Shown here piece after piece: positions 34,593 to 43,122 of a stretch of DNA of 50,841 bases. The position numbers and the translations under genes were made by a program. Source of the DNA: Planctomycetota bacterium (GTDB taxonomy: Bacteria; Planctomycetota; Planctomycetia; Gemmatales; Gemmataceae); the NCBI GenBank assembly GCA_029777335.1, contig JAKOSN010000264.1, positions 1 through 50,841 of the forward strand, given 5' to 3'. Within the stretch, counting starts at the first letter, position 1. Each line of letters starts with the position of its first letter. Below the pieces are notes generated by a model, which was not told the origin of the DNA, did not search any database, and saw nothing but the letters and a program-made list of their open reading frames with translations.

Positions 34593-37115
34593 ATGAGAAC
34601 AAACAACTGGCTGCGGATGGTGATGATCGGTGCGGCCCTTGTCAGTTTGGCCGGCCTTGCTCGCAGCGAGGCGCCCTTGCCCCGGGTCGTCGAGTTCAAC
34701 CATCATGTGCGGCCCATTCTCTCGGACAACTGCTTTGCCTGTCATGGCCCGGATGAGAATACGCGCAAGGGGAATCTACGGCTGGACACCGAGGAGGGAG
34801 TCCTCGGCGCCCGCAAAGAGGGCAAGGTGATTGTCCCGGGAGAGCCCGAGCGGAGTGAACTCTATCTGCGCTTGATCGGCCACGGCGACCGCCAGCGCAT
34901 GCCCCCTGCACGCTTTGGCAAAAAGCCCACCGCTCAGCAGATCGCGATCGTGCGACGCTGGATCGAGCAGGGCGCAAAGTGGCAGAAACACTGGTCGCTT
35001 CTCGCTGCCCGTCGTCACGAGGTGCCTCGGATTGAAGGGAGTACCTGGGGGCGCAATGCGATCGATGCGTTCATTCTGGCGCGGCTGGAGCAGGAAGGGC
35101 TGAAACCCTCGGCCGAGGCGGATCGACGCACGCTCATTCGCCGGTTGTCGTTCGATCTGCTCGGATTACCACCGACCCCGGAGCAGGTCGATGCCTTCCT
35201 GGCCGATCCCGCGCCGGACGCCTACGAGAAACTTGTTGATCGGCTGCTCAACTCGAAGCATTACGGCGAACGGCTGGCGCAGTACTGGCTCGACCTGGTG
35301 CGCTATGCCGATACGGGCGGCTATCACAGCGACAATCACCGCGATATTGCCCTCTATCGGGATTATGTGATCGACGCCTTCAACACAAACAAGCCGTTTG
35401 ATCAGTTCACTCTGGAGCAGCTGGCCGGTGATCTCCTCCCCCAGGCGACGCGCGCGCAGAAGATTGCCTCGGGGTACAATCGTCTGCTGATGACGACCGA
35501 GGAAGGCGGGGCTCAGGAGAAGGAGTATCGCGCCAAGTACGCCGCCGATCGGGTGCGCAATGTGTCGGTTGTCTGGCTTGGCCTGACGATGGGGTGCGCC
35601 GAATGTCACGATCACAAGTTCGATCCGATCCAGTCGAAGGAGTTCTATCGGTTCGCCGCCTTTTTCGCCGATGTCCAGGAGCGGGCGGTCGGGCGCCAGG
35701 TGCAAGATCGTCTTCCCACACCCGAACAGGCACAGCAGCTGAAGGCAATCGATGAGAAGATCGCCGTGCTGCAGAAGCGGTTGAACACCATCACCCCCGA
35801 ACTGGAGAAGGCGCAGGCGGAGTGGGAAAAGACGCAAATGGGGAAGGAGCGCAAAGGTCTGCCGCGGGAGATCGGAGCGATCCTGAACACCGAGCCGGCG
35901 CAGCGCACTCCCAGGCAAAAGGAGGCGCTGGCAAACTATCATCGCAGCATCACCCCGCTGCTGCAGTCGGTCCGCCAGGAACTCGCCGAGGTGCAGAAGG
36001 CGAAGGCGGATCTGCTGGCGAAGATTCCCGCGACGTTGATCACTTCCGCCGGGGCCCCGCGCATGATGCGGGTGCTGCCACGCGGCAACTGGCTCGACGA
36101 TTCGGGGGAGGTGGTCGCTCCGGGCGTGCCCGCCTCGCTGGCGCCGGCGTTATCGGTCAAGAATCGTCGAGCCACCCGGCTCGATCTGGCGCAGTGGATG
36201 GTGGCGCCGGAGAATCCGCTGGTGGCGCGCGTCTTTGTGAATCGTCTGTGGAAACTGACCTTTGGGCAGGGGATTGTGCGCACCCTCGACGACTTCGGCT
36301 CGCAGGGGACGTGGCCGAGTCATCCGCAGTTGCTCGACTGGCTGGCGGTCGAGTTTCGTGAGAGCGGGTGGGATATCAAGAAGATGATGCGGCTGCTGGT
36401 GACCTCGGCAACCTATCGCCAGGCCTCGACGGTCAATGCCGAGCTGCGCCAGCGTGATCCCTACAACTATCTACTGGCGCGGCAAGCACGTTTCCGGCTT
36501 GATGCCGAGCTGGTTCGTGACAATGCCCTGTCCATCAGCGGGCTGCTCAACGAGACGATTGGCGGGCCGAGTGTGAAACCTTATCAGCCGGCCGGTTACT
36601 GGGCGATGCTGAACTTCCCCAAGCGGGAATGGCAGAATGACTCCGGAGCGAACCTCTATCGTCGTGGGCTGTACACCTACTGGTGCCGCACCTTCCCGCA
36701 TCCGAGCCTGGTGGCCTTCGATGCCCCCAGCCGCGAGGAGTGTACCGTCGAACGGCCTCGGTCCAACACGCCGTTGCAGGCGCTGGTGCTGCTCAATGAT
36801 CCGATCTATGTCGAGGCCGCCCGCGCCTTTGCCGAGCGGATCGTCAAGGAGGGCGGGAGCACCCCTGAGAGCCGCATTCAGTTCGCCTTTCGCCAGGCAG
36901 TGAATCGGCGGGCGGTCGCCGAGGAAGTGAAGATCGTCGCCGCCCTCTACCAGAAGCATCGGGCGCAGTTTCAAGGTGATCGTGCGGCGGCTGCGGCCCT
37001 GTTGACTATCGGAGCGCATCCCCTGCCCCGGGAGATCGATCCGGTGGAACTGGCCGCCTGGACCTCGGTCGCCCGGGTGGTGCTCAACCTGCACGAAACG
37101 ATCACGCGCAACTGA
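34593..37115 (+). CDS. Planctomycete cytochrome-type DUF1549/DUF1553 protein
   Basis: The 840-residue protein starts with a signal peptide (WLRMVMIGAALVSLAGLARS). A PSCyt1 haem-c domain follows: VRPILSDNCFACHGPDE with Cys47-Cys50-His51, then KGNLRLDTEEGVL and MPPARFGKKPT. DUF1549 comes next (IDAFILARLEQEGLKPSAEADRRTLIRRLSFDLLGLPPTPEQVDAFL, with a further CAECH). A central coiled-coil spans about residues 375-480, and then DUF1553 (RLDLAQWMVAPENPLVARVFVNRLWKLTFGQGIV, RQASTVNA, NTPLQALVLLNDPIYVEAAR). These periplasmic proteins nearly always precede a DUF1501 protein, as here. The biochemical role is unknown; polymer degradation has been suggested. Confidence 0.93.
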   Translation: MRTNNWLRMVMIGAALVSLAGLARSEAPLPRVVEFNHHVRPILSDNCFACHGPDENTRKGNLRLDTEEGVLGARKEGKVIVPGEPERSELYLRLIGHGDRQRMPPARFGKKPTAQQIAIVRRWIEQGAKWQKHWSLLAARRHEVPRIEGSTWGRNAIDAFILARLEQEGLKPSAEADRRTLIRRLSFDLLGLPPTPEQVDAFLADPAPDAYEKLVDRLLNSKHYGERLAQYWLDLVRYADTGGYHSDNHRDIALYRDYVIDAFNTNKPFDQFTLEQLAGDLLPQATRAQKIASGYNRLLMTTEEGGAQEKEYRAKYAADRVRNVSVVWLGLTMGCAECHDHKFDPIQSKEFYRFAAFFADVQERAVGRQVQDRLPTPEQAQQLKAIDEKIAVLQKRLNTITPELEKAQAEWEKTQMGKERKGLPREIGAILNTEPAQRTPRQKEALANYHRSITPLLQSVRQELAEVQKAKADLLAKIPATLITSAGAPRMMRVLPRGNWLDDSGEVVAPGVPASLAPALSVKNRRATRLDLAQWMVAPENPLVARVFVNRLWKLTFGQGIVRTLDDFGSQGTWPSHPQLLDWLAVEFRESGWDIKKMMRLLVTSATYRQASTVNAELRQRDPYNYLLARQARFRLDAELVRDNALSISGLLNETIGGPSVKPYQPAGYWAMLNFPKREWQNDSGANLYRRGLYTYWCRTFPHPSLVAFDAPSREECTVERPRSNTPLQALVLLNDPIYVEAARAFAERIVKEGGSTPESRIQFAFRQAVNRRAVAEEVKIVAALYQKHRAQFQGDRAAAAALLTIGAHPLPREIDPVELAAWTSVARVVLNLHETITRN

Positions 37116-37175
37116 TCGCGGGGGTGCTCCGAGACAGACCCGGCCGTCCGCCACTGGCCTCTGAAGGGAGCGCAC

Positions 37176-37484
37176 ATGCATTGTTTCCTGGGTTGCCTTG
37201 CCCTGGCATTTCCCCGCCTGGTGCTGGTCCTGGTGTGGCTGTTTAGCGATTACCTGGGCGATGCCTACCGGGGTTGGTTGCTGCCGTTACTCGGCTTTTT
37301 CTTTCTGCCCACGACCACGCTCGCCTACGCCTGGGCCTGGCATCTGAGTCACGGGGAGATGTCCTTCCTGGGGGTGCTCATTGTGATCGTTGGGCTGATG
37401 ATCGACCTTGGCTGCTTCAGCCAGGGCGAGTCAAGCCGACGCAAGGTCAAGGCCGCCCGCGAATCCAGGAATCCGACCCTCTGA
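37176..37484 (+). CDS. Small membrane protein between the DUF1553 and DUF1501 genes
   Basis: The 102-residue product has three hydrophobic stretches: LGCLALAFPRLVLVLVWLFSDYLG, WLLPLLGFFFLPTTTLAYAWAWHL and LGVLIVIVGLMIDLG. A basic C-terminal tail follows (SSRRKVKAARESRN). AAGGGAG lies upstream of ATG 37176. Similar three-helix small proteins occur in many bacteria without assigned function. Its placement inside the DUF1553-DUF1501 pair, with short gaps, suggests co-transcription with them. Confidence 0.7.
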   Translation: MHCFLGCLALAFPRLVLVLVWLFSDYLGDAYRGWLLPLLGFFFLPTTTLAYAWAWHLSHGEMSFLGVLIVIVGLMIDLGCFSQGESSRRKVKAARESRNPTL

Positions 37485-37511
37485 GAGCGCATTCGTCCCA
37501 CGAGAATCATC

Positions 37512-38951
37512 ATGAATCCGCTGAATCCGCTGGTACTTTCTCTCACGCGTCGGGCCTTCCTGGGGCGATCCAGCGCCGGGATGGGGATGCTGGCCCTGGC
37601 CTCGCTCCTGGACCCGGGGGTGCTTCGCGGAGCGCCGACCAGGCTTCCCAGTGATCGCTGGCAAGGGGTGGTCAATCCGCTCCATCTGGCCCCCAAGGCG
37701 AAACGAGTCATCTATCTCTACATGGCAGGCGGGCCCTCGCACCTGGAGACCTTTGATTACCGACCCAGGCTGGCGCAGATGCACGGCAAGCCGATGCCCG
37801 ATTCGCTCACCCGGGGCCAGCCGATTGCCCAGCTGCAAGGGGCGAAGTTGACCTGCTTTGCCCCGCAACATCCCTTCAAGAAGTGTGGCCAGTCGGGCCA
37901 GGAGATCGCCGAGATCTTTCCGCAGCTGAGCCAGGTTGCCGACGACCTGTGCATTATTCGTTCGCTGAAAACCGAGGCGATCAATCACGATCCTGCCCAC
38001 ACCTTCATGAACACCGGCACCACCATCTCCGGACGCCCCGCGATGGGATCGTGGCTGTGGTATGGCCTGGGCTGTCAGAGCGAAAACCTTCCGGGCTTTG
38101 TGGTGATGACCTCCACGGGGCGCGCCGGTCAGCAGCAGCCCATCTCGGCACGGCAATGGCATAGCGGCTTTCTGCCCAGCCGGTTCCAGGGCGTCGAGTT
38201 TCGCTCCAAGGGCGAGCCGGTGCTGTACGTCAAGAACCCCAAGGGGATCGACGCGCAGCGCCAACGCGATGTTGTCGATGCCGTGCGCCAGCTCAACGAA
38301 TTGCAGAACAAGGTGGTCGAGGATCCCGAGATCGCCACGCGCATTGCGCAGTATGAGATGGCCTTTCGCATGCAGACGAGCGTCCCGGAGTTGATGGATC
38401 TTTCGAAAGAGTCAAAAAAGATCCTTGATCTCTATGGAACCTCGGGGGGCGATGGTTCGTTCGCGGCCAACTGTCTGCTGGCCCGGCGCCTGGCGGAACG
38501 CGGAGTGCGCTTTATCCAGCTGTATCACCGCGACTGGGATCATCACGGCAATATCAAGAACGATGTCAAGGTCACGGCGGGTGAGGTGGATCGCGGCGCA
38601 GCGGCTCTGTTGCGTGATCTCAAGGCACGCGGCATGCTCGACGAAACGCTGGTGATCTGGGGCGGAGAGTTTGGCCGGACCCCGATGGCTCAGGGGAGTG
38701 GCCGCGATCACCACATGAAAGGGTTCTCGATCTGGATGGCCGGCGGCGGCATCAAGGGCGGGATCACCCACGGCTCGACCGACGATTTTGGGTACAACGC
38801 CGTGGAAGACGTGGTTACCGTGCACGACATGCATGCCACCATGTTGCATTTGCTGGGCGTGGACCACAAACGCCTGACATACAAGTTCCAGGGGCGCGAT
38901 TTCCGCCTGACCGACGTCCACGGCAACGTGGTCAAGAAGATCCTGGCGTAA
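37512..38951 (+). CDS. DUF1501 (sulfatase-like) protein, Tat signal
   Basis: The 479-residue protein begins with a twin-arginine signal (LTRRAFLGRSSAGMGMLALASLL). Family blocks follow: AKRVIYLYMAGGPSHLETFDYRP, KCGQSGQEIAEIFPQLSQVADDLCIIRSLKTEAINHDPAHTFMNTG, SWLWYGLGCQSENLPGFVVM, RRLAERGVRFIQLYHRDWDHHGN, LVIWGGEFGRTPMAQGSGRDHHMKGFSIWMAGGGIKGG and YNAVEDVVTVHDMHATMLHLLGVDHKRLTYKFQGRDFRLTDVHG. The fold is related to sulfatases and alkaline phosphatases. It is the standard partner of DUF1553 proteins, probably acting in the periplasm. Substrate unknown. Confidence 0.94.
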   Translation: MNPLNPLVLSLTRRAFLGRSSAGMGMLALASLLDPGVLRGAPTRLPSDRWQGVVNPLHLAPKAKRVIYLYMAGGPSHLETFDYRPRLAQMHGKPMPDSLTRGQPIAQLQGAKLTCFAPQHPFKKCGQSGQEIAEIFPQLSQVADDLCIIRSLKTEAINHDPAHTFMNTGTTISGRPAMGSWLWYGLGCQSENLPGFVVMTSTGRAGQQQPISARQWHSGFLPSRFQGVEFRSKGEPVLYVKNPKGIDAQRQRDVVDAVRQLNELQNKVVEDPEIATRIAQYEMAFRMQTSVPELMDLSKESKKILDLYGTSGGDGSFAANCLLARRLAERGVRFIQLYHRDWDHHGNIKNDVKVTAGEVDRGAAALLRDLKARGMLDETLVIWGGEFGRTPMAQGSGRDHHMKGFSIWMAGGGIKGGITHGSTDDFGYNAVEDVVTVHDMHATMLHLLGVDHKRLTYKFQGRDFRLTDVHGNVVKKILA

Positions 38952-38958
38952 GGGCGTC

Positions 38959-40719
38959 TCAGGCAGCCCGGCGCGGCCGCGACCGGATGTTGAACAACCC
39001 GAAGATTTCTTCCTGGGTCATCCCCATCGGGGGCGGCGTTCCGTTGTTGGCGATCAGTTCGTTGAACAGCTGACGTTTCTGTTCCAGCACCTCGGCAATG
39101 CGCCCCTCGATGGTGCCCTGAGCCACAAAGCGGGTGACAATGACCGTCTCTTTTTGCCCCAGCCGATGGGCGCGGTTGATCGCCTGATCTTCAATCGCCG
39201 GATTCCACCAGCGATCAAAGAGGAAGACATAGTTGGTGAACTGCAGATTCAAGCCCACGCTGCCGGTGGCGTAGCTCATCAGAATCACGTGCTTGGTGGG
39301 ATCCTCGCGGAACTGATCGAGGACAGCGTAGCGCTCGCGGGGGGGAATCTTGCCGTGAAACTGGAGCGGCCCGAGGTGGCGAAGTGCCTGGGCGATGATC
39401 TCCAGCGGTTCAACCCACTGGGAAAAGACGATTGCCTTGCGGCCGCTCTCCGCCACCTCGTTCATGTCGGCGACCAGCTGCTCCAGTTTGGCGCTCTGCC
39501 CGGTGTAGGGATCAAAGTTGCAAATTTGCTTCAGCCGCATCACCAGTTCAAAAACGTGCTGCACGGTGATGGTATCGCCCATCTCGTTCAGACGCACCAC
39601 CCCTTCCTTCTCGGCCATCTCGTAGGCTTCACGTTGCGCCGGGCTGAGTTCAAGGAAGGCATCCCGGATGATCTTGGGCGGCATGTCGGTCATCACCTGT
39701 TCCTTGACCCGCCGCAGGATGTACTCGCGCGTTAATTCGCCCAGCTGTTTGGTCGACGTATCCGGAGGGATACGCGCGGGATCGACAAAACTGAAGATGT
39801 TGATGAGATCCTCGGGGCGGTTCTCGATCGGGGTGCCCGTGAGCGCCCAACTGCGGTCTCGTTTGATACTCCGCACCACCTGCGCGGTTTTGGAATCGCG
39901 ATTCTTGATCCGCTGGGCCTCGTCGAGCACCACCACATCAAAGCGCACCTGTTCCTCCTCGACAAAGGAGGCGTCGCGCGTGAGCAGTTCATAGTTGACC
40001 AGCTTGAGCGGGCAGTTGGAGACCATCCAGCTGGCGCGCCGGGCCTCGTAATTGCCGGTGATGATCTCGAAGGGGACATCCTCGGCCCACAGGCGGAGTT
40101 CGCGCGCCCAGTTGTTGACCAGCGGTTTGGGACAGACCAGCAAGGCGCGCTGCAAAATGCCGGAATGAAAGAGCAGGCGGAGGGCGAGGATCGTCTGCGC
40201 GGTCTTGCCCAGCCCCATCTCGTCGGCGAGCAGGGCGGCATGGCGCGGCATCAGAAAGGCGATCCCTTCGAGCTGATAGGGGAACGGCTTGAAGGGCACA
40301 TTGATCTGCTTGCCCGAGAAGAGGTTCTCCAGGGGGGGCTGCAGCAGATAGAGCAGCCGATCCTTGAAGAGGACCGCATCGCGCGGGGGACGGAGCCGAG
40401 TGGTACGGCGTTCGGTGTCGTCCATCGGCTCGGGAACCGGCTCGGCATCGGGGCGAAAGAGGCGCGGTTGGGCGGGGGGGGCCTCCCCGGGCGCGTTCTC
40501 CACTGGCGGAGCGGGGAACTTCCATCCCTCCGTCGAGACCTCCAGCGTGAGTTTGCCCAGGGACCGCGTCCAGGGCGCATCCTGGAGGAGACGCGCCTGG
40601 CGGACCGTGACAGTCAGGGGACGTTCAAAGGCGCCATGCACGCGCACCTCGACCGGCAGATCGAGGCCCACCTGGGTGATCTCGGGCAACAGCAAGGTCT
40701 CGGACGCCGGACCCTCCAT
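38959..40719 (-). CDS. SNF2-family DNA-dependent ATPase/helicase
   Basis: The 586-residue protein has a divergent N-terminal region and then the SNF2 core. Motif I is DEMGLGKT (166-173), Ia is LLVCPKPLVNNWARE, motif II is DEAQ (266-269), and motif III is ALTGTPIENRPEDLINIFSF. The C-terminal lobe has KAIVFSQWVEPLEII, VILMSYATGSVGLNLQFTNYVFLFDRWWNPAIEDQAINRAHRLGQKETV. All motifs for ATP-driven DNA translocation are present. ATG 40719 is used, with AGGAGG eleven bases upstream. It starts 20 bases after the hypothetical gene upstream and converges with the DUF1501 gene. Its cellular role is unknown (repair or chromatin-like remodelling). Confidence 0.9.
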   Translation of the reverse strand: MEGPASETLLLPEITQVGLDLPVEVRVHGAFERPLTVTVRQARLLQDAPWTRSLGKLTLEVSTEGWKFPAPPVENAPGEAPPAQPRLFRPDAEPVPEPMDDTERRTTRLRPPRDAVLFKDRLLYLLQPPLENLFSGKQINVPFKPFPYQLEGIAFLMPRHAALLADEMGLGKTAQTILALRLLFHSGILQRALLVCPKPLVNNWARELRLWAEDVPFEIITGNYEARRASWMVSNCPLKLVNYELLTRDASFVEEEQVRFDVVVLDEAQRIKNRDSKTAQVVRSIKRDRSWALTGTPIENRPEDLINIFSFVDPARIPPDTSTKQLGELTREYILRRVKEQVMTDMPPKIIRDAFLELSPAQREAYEMAEKEGVVRLNEMGDTITVQHVFELVMRLKQICNFDPYTGQSAKLEQLVADMNEVAESGRKAIVFSQWVEPLEIIAQALRHLGPLQFHGKIPPRERYAVLDQFREDPTKHVILMSYATGSVGLNLQFTNYVFLFDRWWNPAIEDQAINRAHRLGQKETVIVTRFVAQGTIEGRIAEVLEQKRQLFNELIANNGTPPPMGMTQEEIFGLFNIRSRPRRAA

Positions 40720-40738
40720 GTTGGTGTGAACCTCCTTA

Positions 40739-41281
40739 TCAGGCCGCCTTCTGTCCCACCCCGGTCTTGCGTGCTTCGCCAATCGCCTCCCGGATGCGTG
40801 CAAAGGGTTCGGCCAGATCCATCACTCCCTGCAGGCCGGGGAGAATCTCCGCCAAACTCTCGACATCTTGCAGATAACGCGGATGACAGACGAGCGGGCC
40901 GCGTTTCTCGGTCCCCGGGCGCACACAATGCGGCTCGGAGGCCAGAGTGGCCGCGCGGGGATCGTCGGCGGGGACCAACCAGAGGACAGGTACATCCACC
41001 TTGAGCCGCAGTTCCAGAACCGCGTCGGTGTCGGTCACCAGCAGATGGGGCGGAATGCTCGTTTTGTCGACCAGAGTTTTGCCAATCAAATCGGCACACA
41101 GGTAGGGGCGCAGGGTGTCGGCATAGAGAATCTGTTGCACGCGATTGGGTTGGACCGCCGAGCTGAGGCGAAATTCCAGCGGGCGGCCCCAGTTGTTGGT
41201 TACCAGATAACCTCCGACAAAGCCATTCGCCTCCTGGAACACAGTCAAGAAACCAACGTGGAGAATCGACGCTTGAGACAC
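40739..41281 (-). CDS. Conserved hypothetical protein upstream of the SNF2 gene
   Basis: The proposed start is GTG 41281, supported by GAGGAG nine bases upstream, giving 180 residues beginning with SQASILHVGFLTVFQEANGFVGGYLVTNNWGRPLEFRLSSAVQPN. The rest (RPYLCADLIGKTLVDKT, ADDPRAATLASEPHCVRPG, PLVCHPRYLQDVESLAEIL) is a mixed alpha/beta sequence with no catalytic motif I know. The open frame continues upstream but without coding character. It lies 19 bases ahead of the SNF2 gene and likely shares a transcript, so the two proteins may work together. Confidence 0.7.
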   Translation of the reverse strand: MSQASILHVGFLTVFQEANGFVGGYLVTNNWGRPLEFRLSSAVQPNRVQQILYADTLRPYLCADLIGKTLVDKTSIPPHLLVTDTDAVLELRLKVDVPVLWLVPADDPRAATLASEPHCVRPGTEKRGPLVCHPRYLQDVESLAEILPGLQGVMDLAEPFARIREAIGEARKTGVGQKAA

Positions 41282-41680
41282 CGCTGTATTCTCCTCTCCG
41301 GGTGAGCAGTGGAGCGCAGGGAGTTGCCCCAGACGGTGACCACAGGCCTCTCTCTGATCGGATGGACTCGGGGGGCGACTTAAATCCTCCTGGCGCCTTA
41401 TGAACGGATGATCACACTGCAAGCTGCTACAGTCGTTGCCACGGTTTTTTCTTGCGACTCTGCTGTGAAACCAGGAAAGCGATGGGAGCAGGAGCGGTCC
41501 TGTCGGCCGAAGGAAGCGGGCCTTGCTGCCCTGGGAGGCCGGGAGAGTTTTTTTCTGGTTGTGGAACCATCTGCTGGTAGGATAGTCGAAAAGTAGGGCT
41601 TGCGGAGTAACTGGGGGAATCTCACCGGACACGCCCACCGGATTCTCCTGCACAACCGCTTTTGGGATGGGAGGCAAGCT
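41282..41680. other. Divergent intergenic region
   Basis: About 400 bases between the SNF2-partner gene (minus) and the STN-like gene (plus). It includes two T-rich tracts near 41443 and 41549. I see no gene, strong hairpin or repeat. Confidence 0.35.
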
Positions 41681-42091
41681 GTGAATCGATTGCTGGTAGC
41701 GGCGTCTGTGCTGGTGTTCTGTGTGAGTCCCTTGTGGGCTGCCGACGCGGACACTCCGGCGGCCGCCAAGACGCGGGCATTACTCAAGAAGAAGATCAGC
41801 GTGGATTTCAAGGACACCCGGCTCGGCGACGTCGTTGAGGAACTGAAGGAGATGGTGCCCGGGCTGAAGTTCCGCATCGACAGCAAGGGGGGCGTCTCGC
41901 AAAACCAAACCGTCACCTGCAAGATGAAGGATGCGACGGTCGCCGAGATCCTGGCCAAGATGTTCGAGAAGAACGGGCTGGGCTACATTGTGATCTCGAA
42001 GAAGGCCAATGCGTACGACGGCCTGGTCTTTATCAAGCAGGGCAAGGAACGCGGCTATCCGCCGGGCGAGGAACCCAAGGACAAGAAATAA
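41681..42091 (+). CDS. Secreted STN/secretin-N-like protein
   Basis: GTG 41681, with GGGAGG six bases upstream, gives a 136-residue protein with a signal peptide (NRLLVAASVLVFCVSPLWAAD). The domain ISVDFKDTRLGDVVEELKEMVPGLKFRID...TVTCKMKDATVAEILAKMFEKNGLGYIVI has the beta-alpha-beta-beta-alpha pattern of STN / secretin N domains found in TonB-dependent transducers and secretins. Stand-alone versions are frequent in planctomycetes. The C-terminus is charged (GEEPKDKK). Likely periplasmic; function unknown. A strong hairpin follows the stop. Confidence 0.78.
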   Translation: MNRLLVAASVLVFCVSPLWAADADTPAAAKTRALLKKKISVDFKDTRLGDVVEELKEMVPGLKFRIDSKGGVSQNQTVTCKMKDATVAEILAKMFEKNGLGYIVISKKANAYDGLVFIKQGKERGYPPGEEPKDKK

Positions 42092-42132
42092 CCGCGCAGA
42101 CAGGTCGCGTTCCTTTAGACAGGACAGCAGCC

Positions 42133-42184
42133 AGCCAACGGCGTGAGCAGGGAAGCCAACCTGCTTCACGCCGTTGGCTCTTTG
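42133..42184 (+). terminator. Strong terminator hairpin
   Basis: Arm 42133-42150 (AGCCAACGGCGTGAGCAG) pairs with 42161-42179, interrupted only by a single bulged A, over a 10-base loop, and CTTTGT follows. It lies about 40 bases after the STN-like gene. Confidence 0.7.
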
Positions 42185-42261
42185 TGATGCCACAGAATCC
42201 GCAGGGTCGTCATCCTCTGCGTGATCGTTTGGGTTTACCTGCGCTTCCTGCGCAGCGCACG

Positions 42262-42291
42262 TTGACAGAGAACTGTCACGGCAGCTATGGT
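42262..42291 (+). promoter_or_regulatory. MarR-gene promoter with overlapping dyad operator
   Basis: TTGACA (42262-42267) matches the sigma-70 -35 consensus, and TATGGT (42286-42291) follows after 18 bases as a -10. A dyad, TGACAG-AGAA-CTGTCA (42263-42278), overlaps the -35 box and spacer. The next gene, about 155 bases on, is a MarR regulator. The geometry fits autorepression by a dimer, which is the usual mode for MarR proteins. Confidence 0.6.
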
Positions 42292-42446
42292 GAAAGAGGG
42301 AGCCTTTGACGGTCCCGGCTACTGGCAGGTGAAGTGCAGGAAGGTTTCTGGTTTGGTCCCTGGAGGGCGCCTGCTCCTGTTCTGGTGACAGCGTCAGACC
42401 CTTCGCTCCCAGACGCCCTGTGTTCCCGAGGGGAGGAAAGTCTGCC

Positions 42447-42935
42447 ATGATTGCCAGGAGCAGCGGTCCCTCGCGTGAGGCCCTCGCCCACCGCTTCTTC
42501 GATGTGCTCACCCAGCTCTCGTTGGCGCTGCCGCGCAATCGCCGTCGGGGGGCCGGGCAGCTGAAGGAGACGGAGTTTTATACCCTCGCCCTCCTGCAAC
42601 AGCATCACACCCTGAGCGTGGGGGAAATTCACCGGATGCTGCACATCCTCCCGGCGCAGATGTCACGAGTGCTTCGTGCCCTGGAGATGCGTCAGCCTCC
42701 GCTCATCACCTGTCAAATCAACGCCGGCGACAAACGCAAGGTCGATGTGCAGCTGACCCCGGCCGGGGAAGAAGCGCTCACCCTCTATGAAACCCGGCGC
42801 GTGGATGTTCTCTCCACGCTGCTCAACAAGATCAACGAGGAAGATCTGCAACACCTGGCCCACGTGCTGGACACCATCGAGGAAGCCTCGCAAGGCCCTC
42901 CCACTTCTCGCGGCACTTCCGCCTTGCCTGGCTAG
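42447..42935 (+). CDS. MarR-family transcriptional regulator
   Basis: The 162-residue protein has the winged-helix arrangement of MarR: ALAHRFFDVLTQLSLAL, LKETEFYTLALLQQHHTLSVGEIHRMLHILPAQMSRVLRALEMRQPPLITCQINAGDKRKVDVQLTPAGEEALTLYE. The D-K-RK-V--T--G wing is clear. The C-terminal helix (VLSTLLNKINEEDLQHLAHVLDTIEEA) forms the dimer interface. ATG 42447 follows GGGAGG. The promoter upstream carries a dyad suited to autoregulation. The ligand and other targets are unknown. Confidence 0.88.
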   Translation: MIARSSGPSREALAHRFFDVLTQLSLALPRNRRRGAGQLKETEFYTLALLQQHHTLSVGEIHRMLHILPAQMSRVLRALEMRQPPLITCQINAGDKRKVDVQLTPAGEEALTLYETRRVDVLSTLLNKINEEDLQHLAHVLDTIEEASQGPPTSRGTSALPG

Positions 42936-43122
42936 CCGCGCGGAAACGCGTCTCCCATCCTGCCCGATCCAACCGCCTCCCCGGTGCCGGCGCTCCTCCC
43001 GGCGCTGGGTAAACCTGTCTCTGCGCGGCAACCTCCTTGCGGCTGAGCCCGGTTGGCGTTATTCTCAAAACTGGATCATCGACAGCAACTGCCTCATTCT
43101 CCTCCCAGTCCTGGAGGCTCCC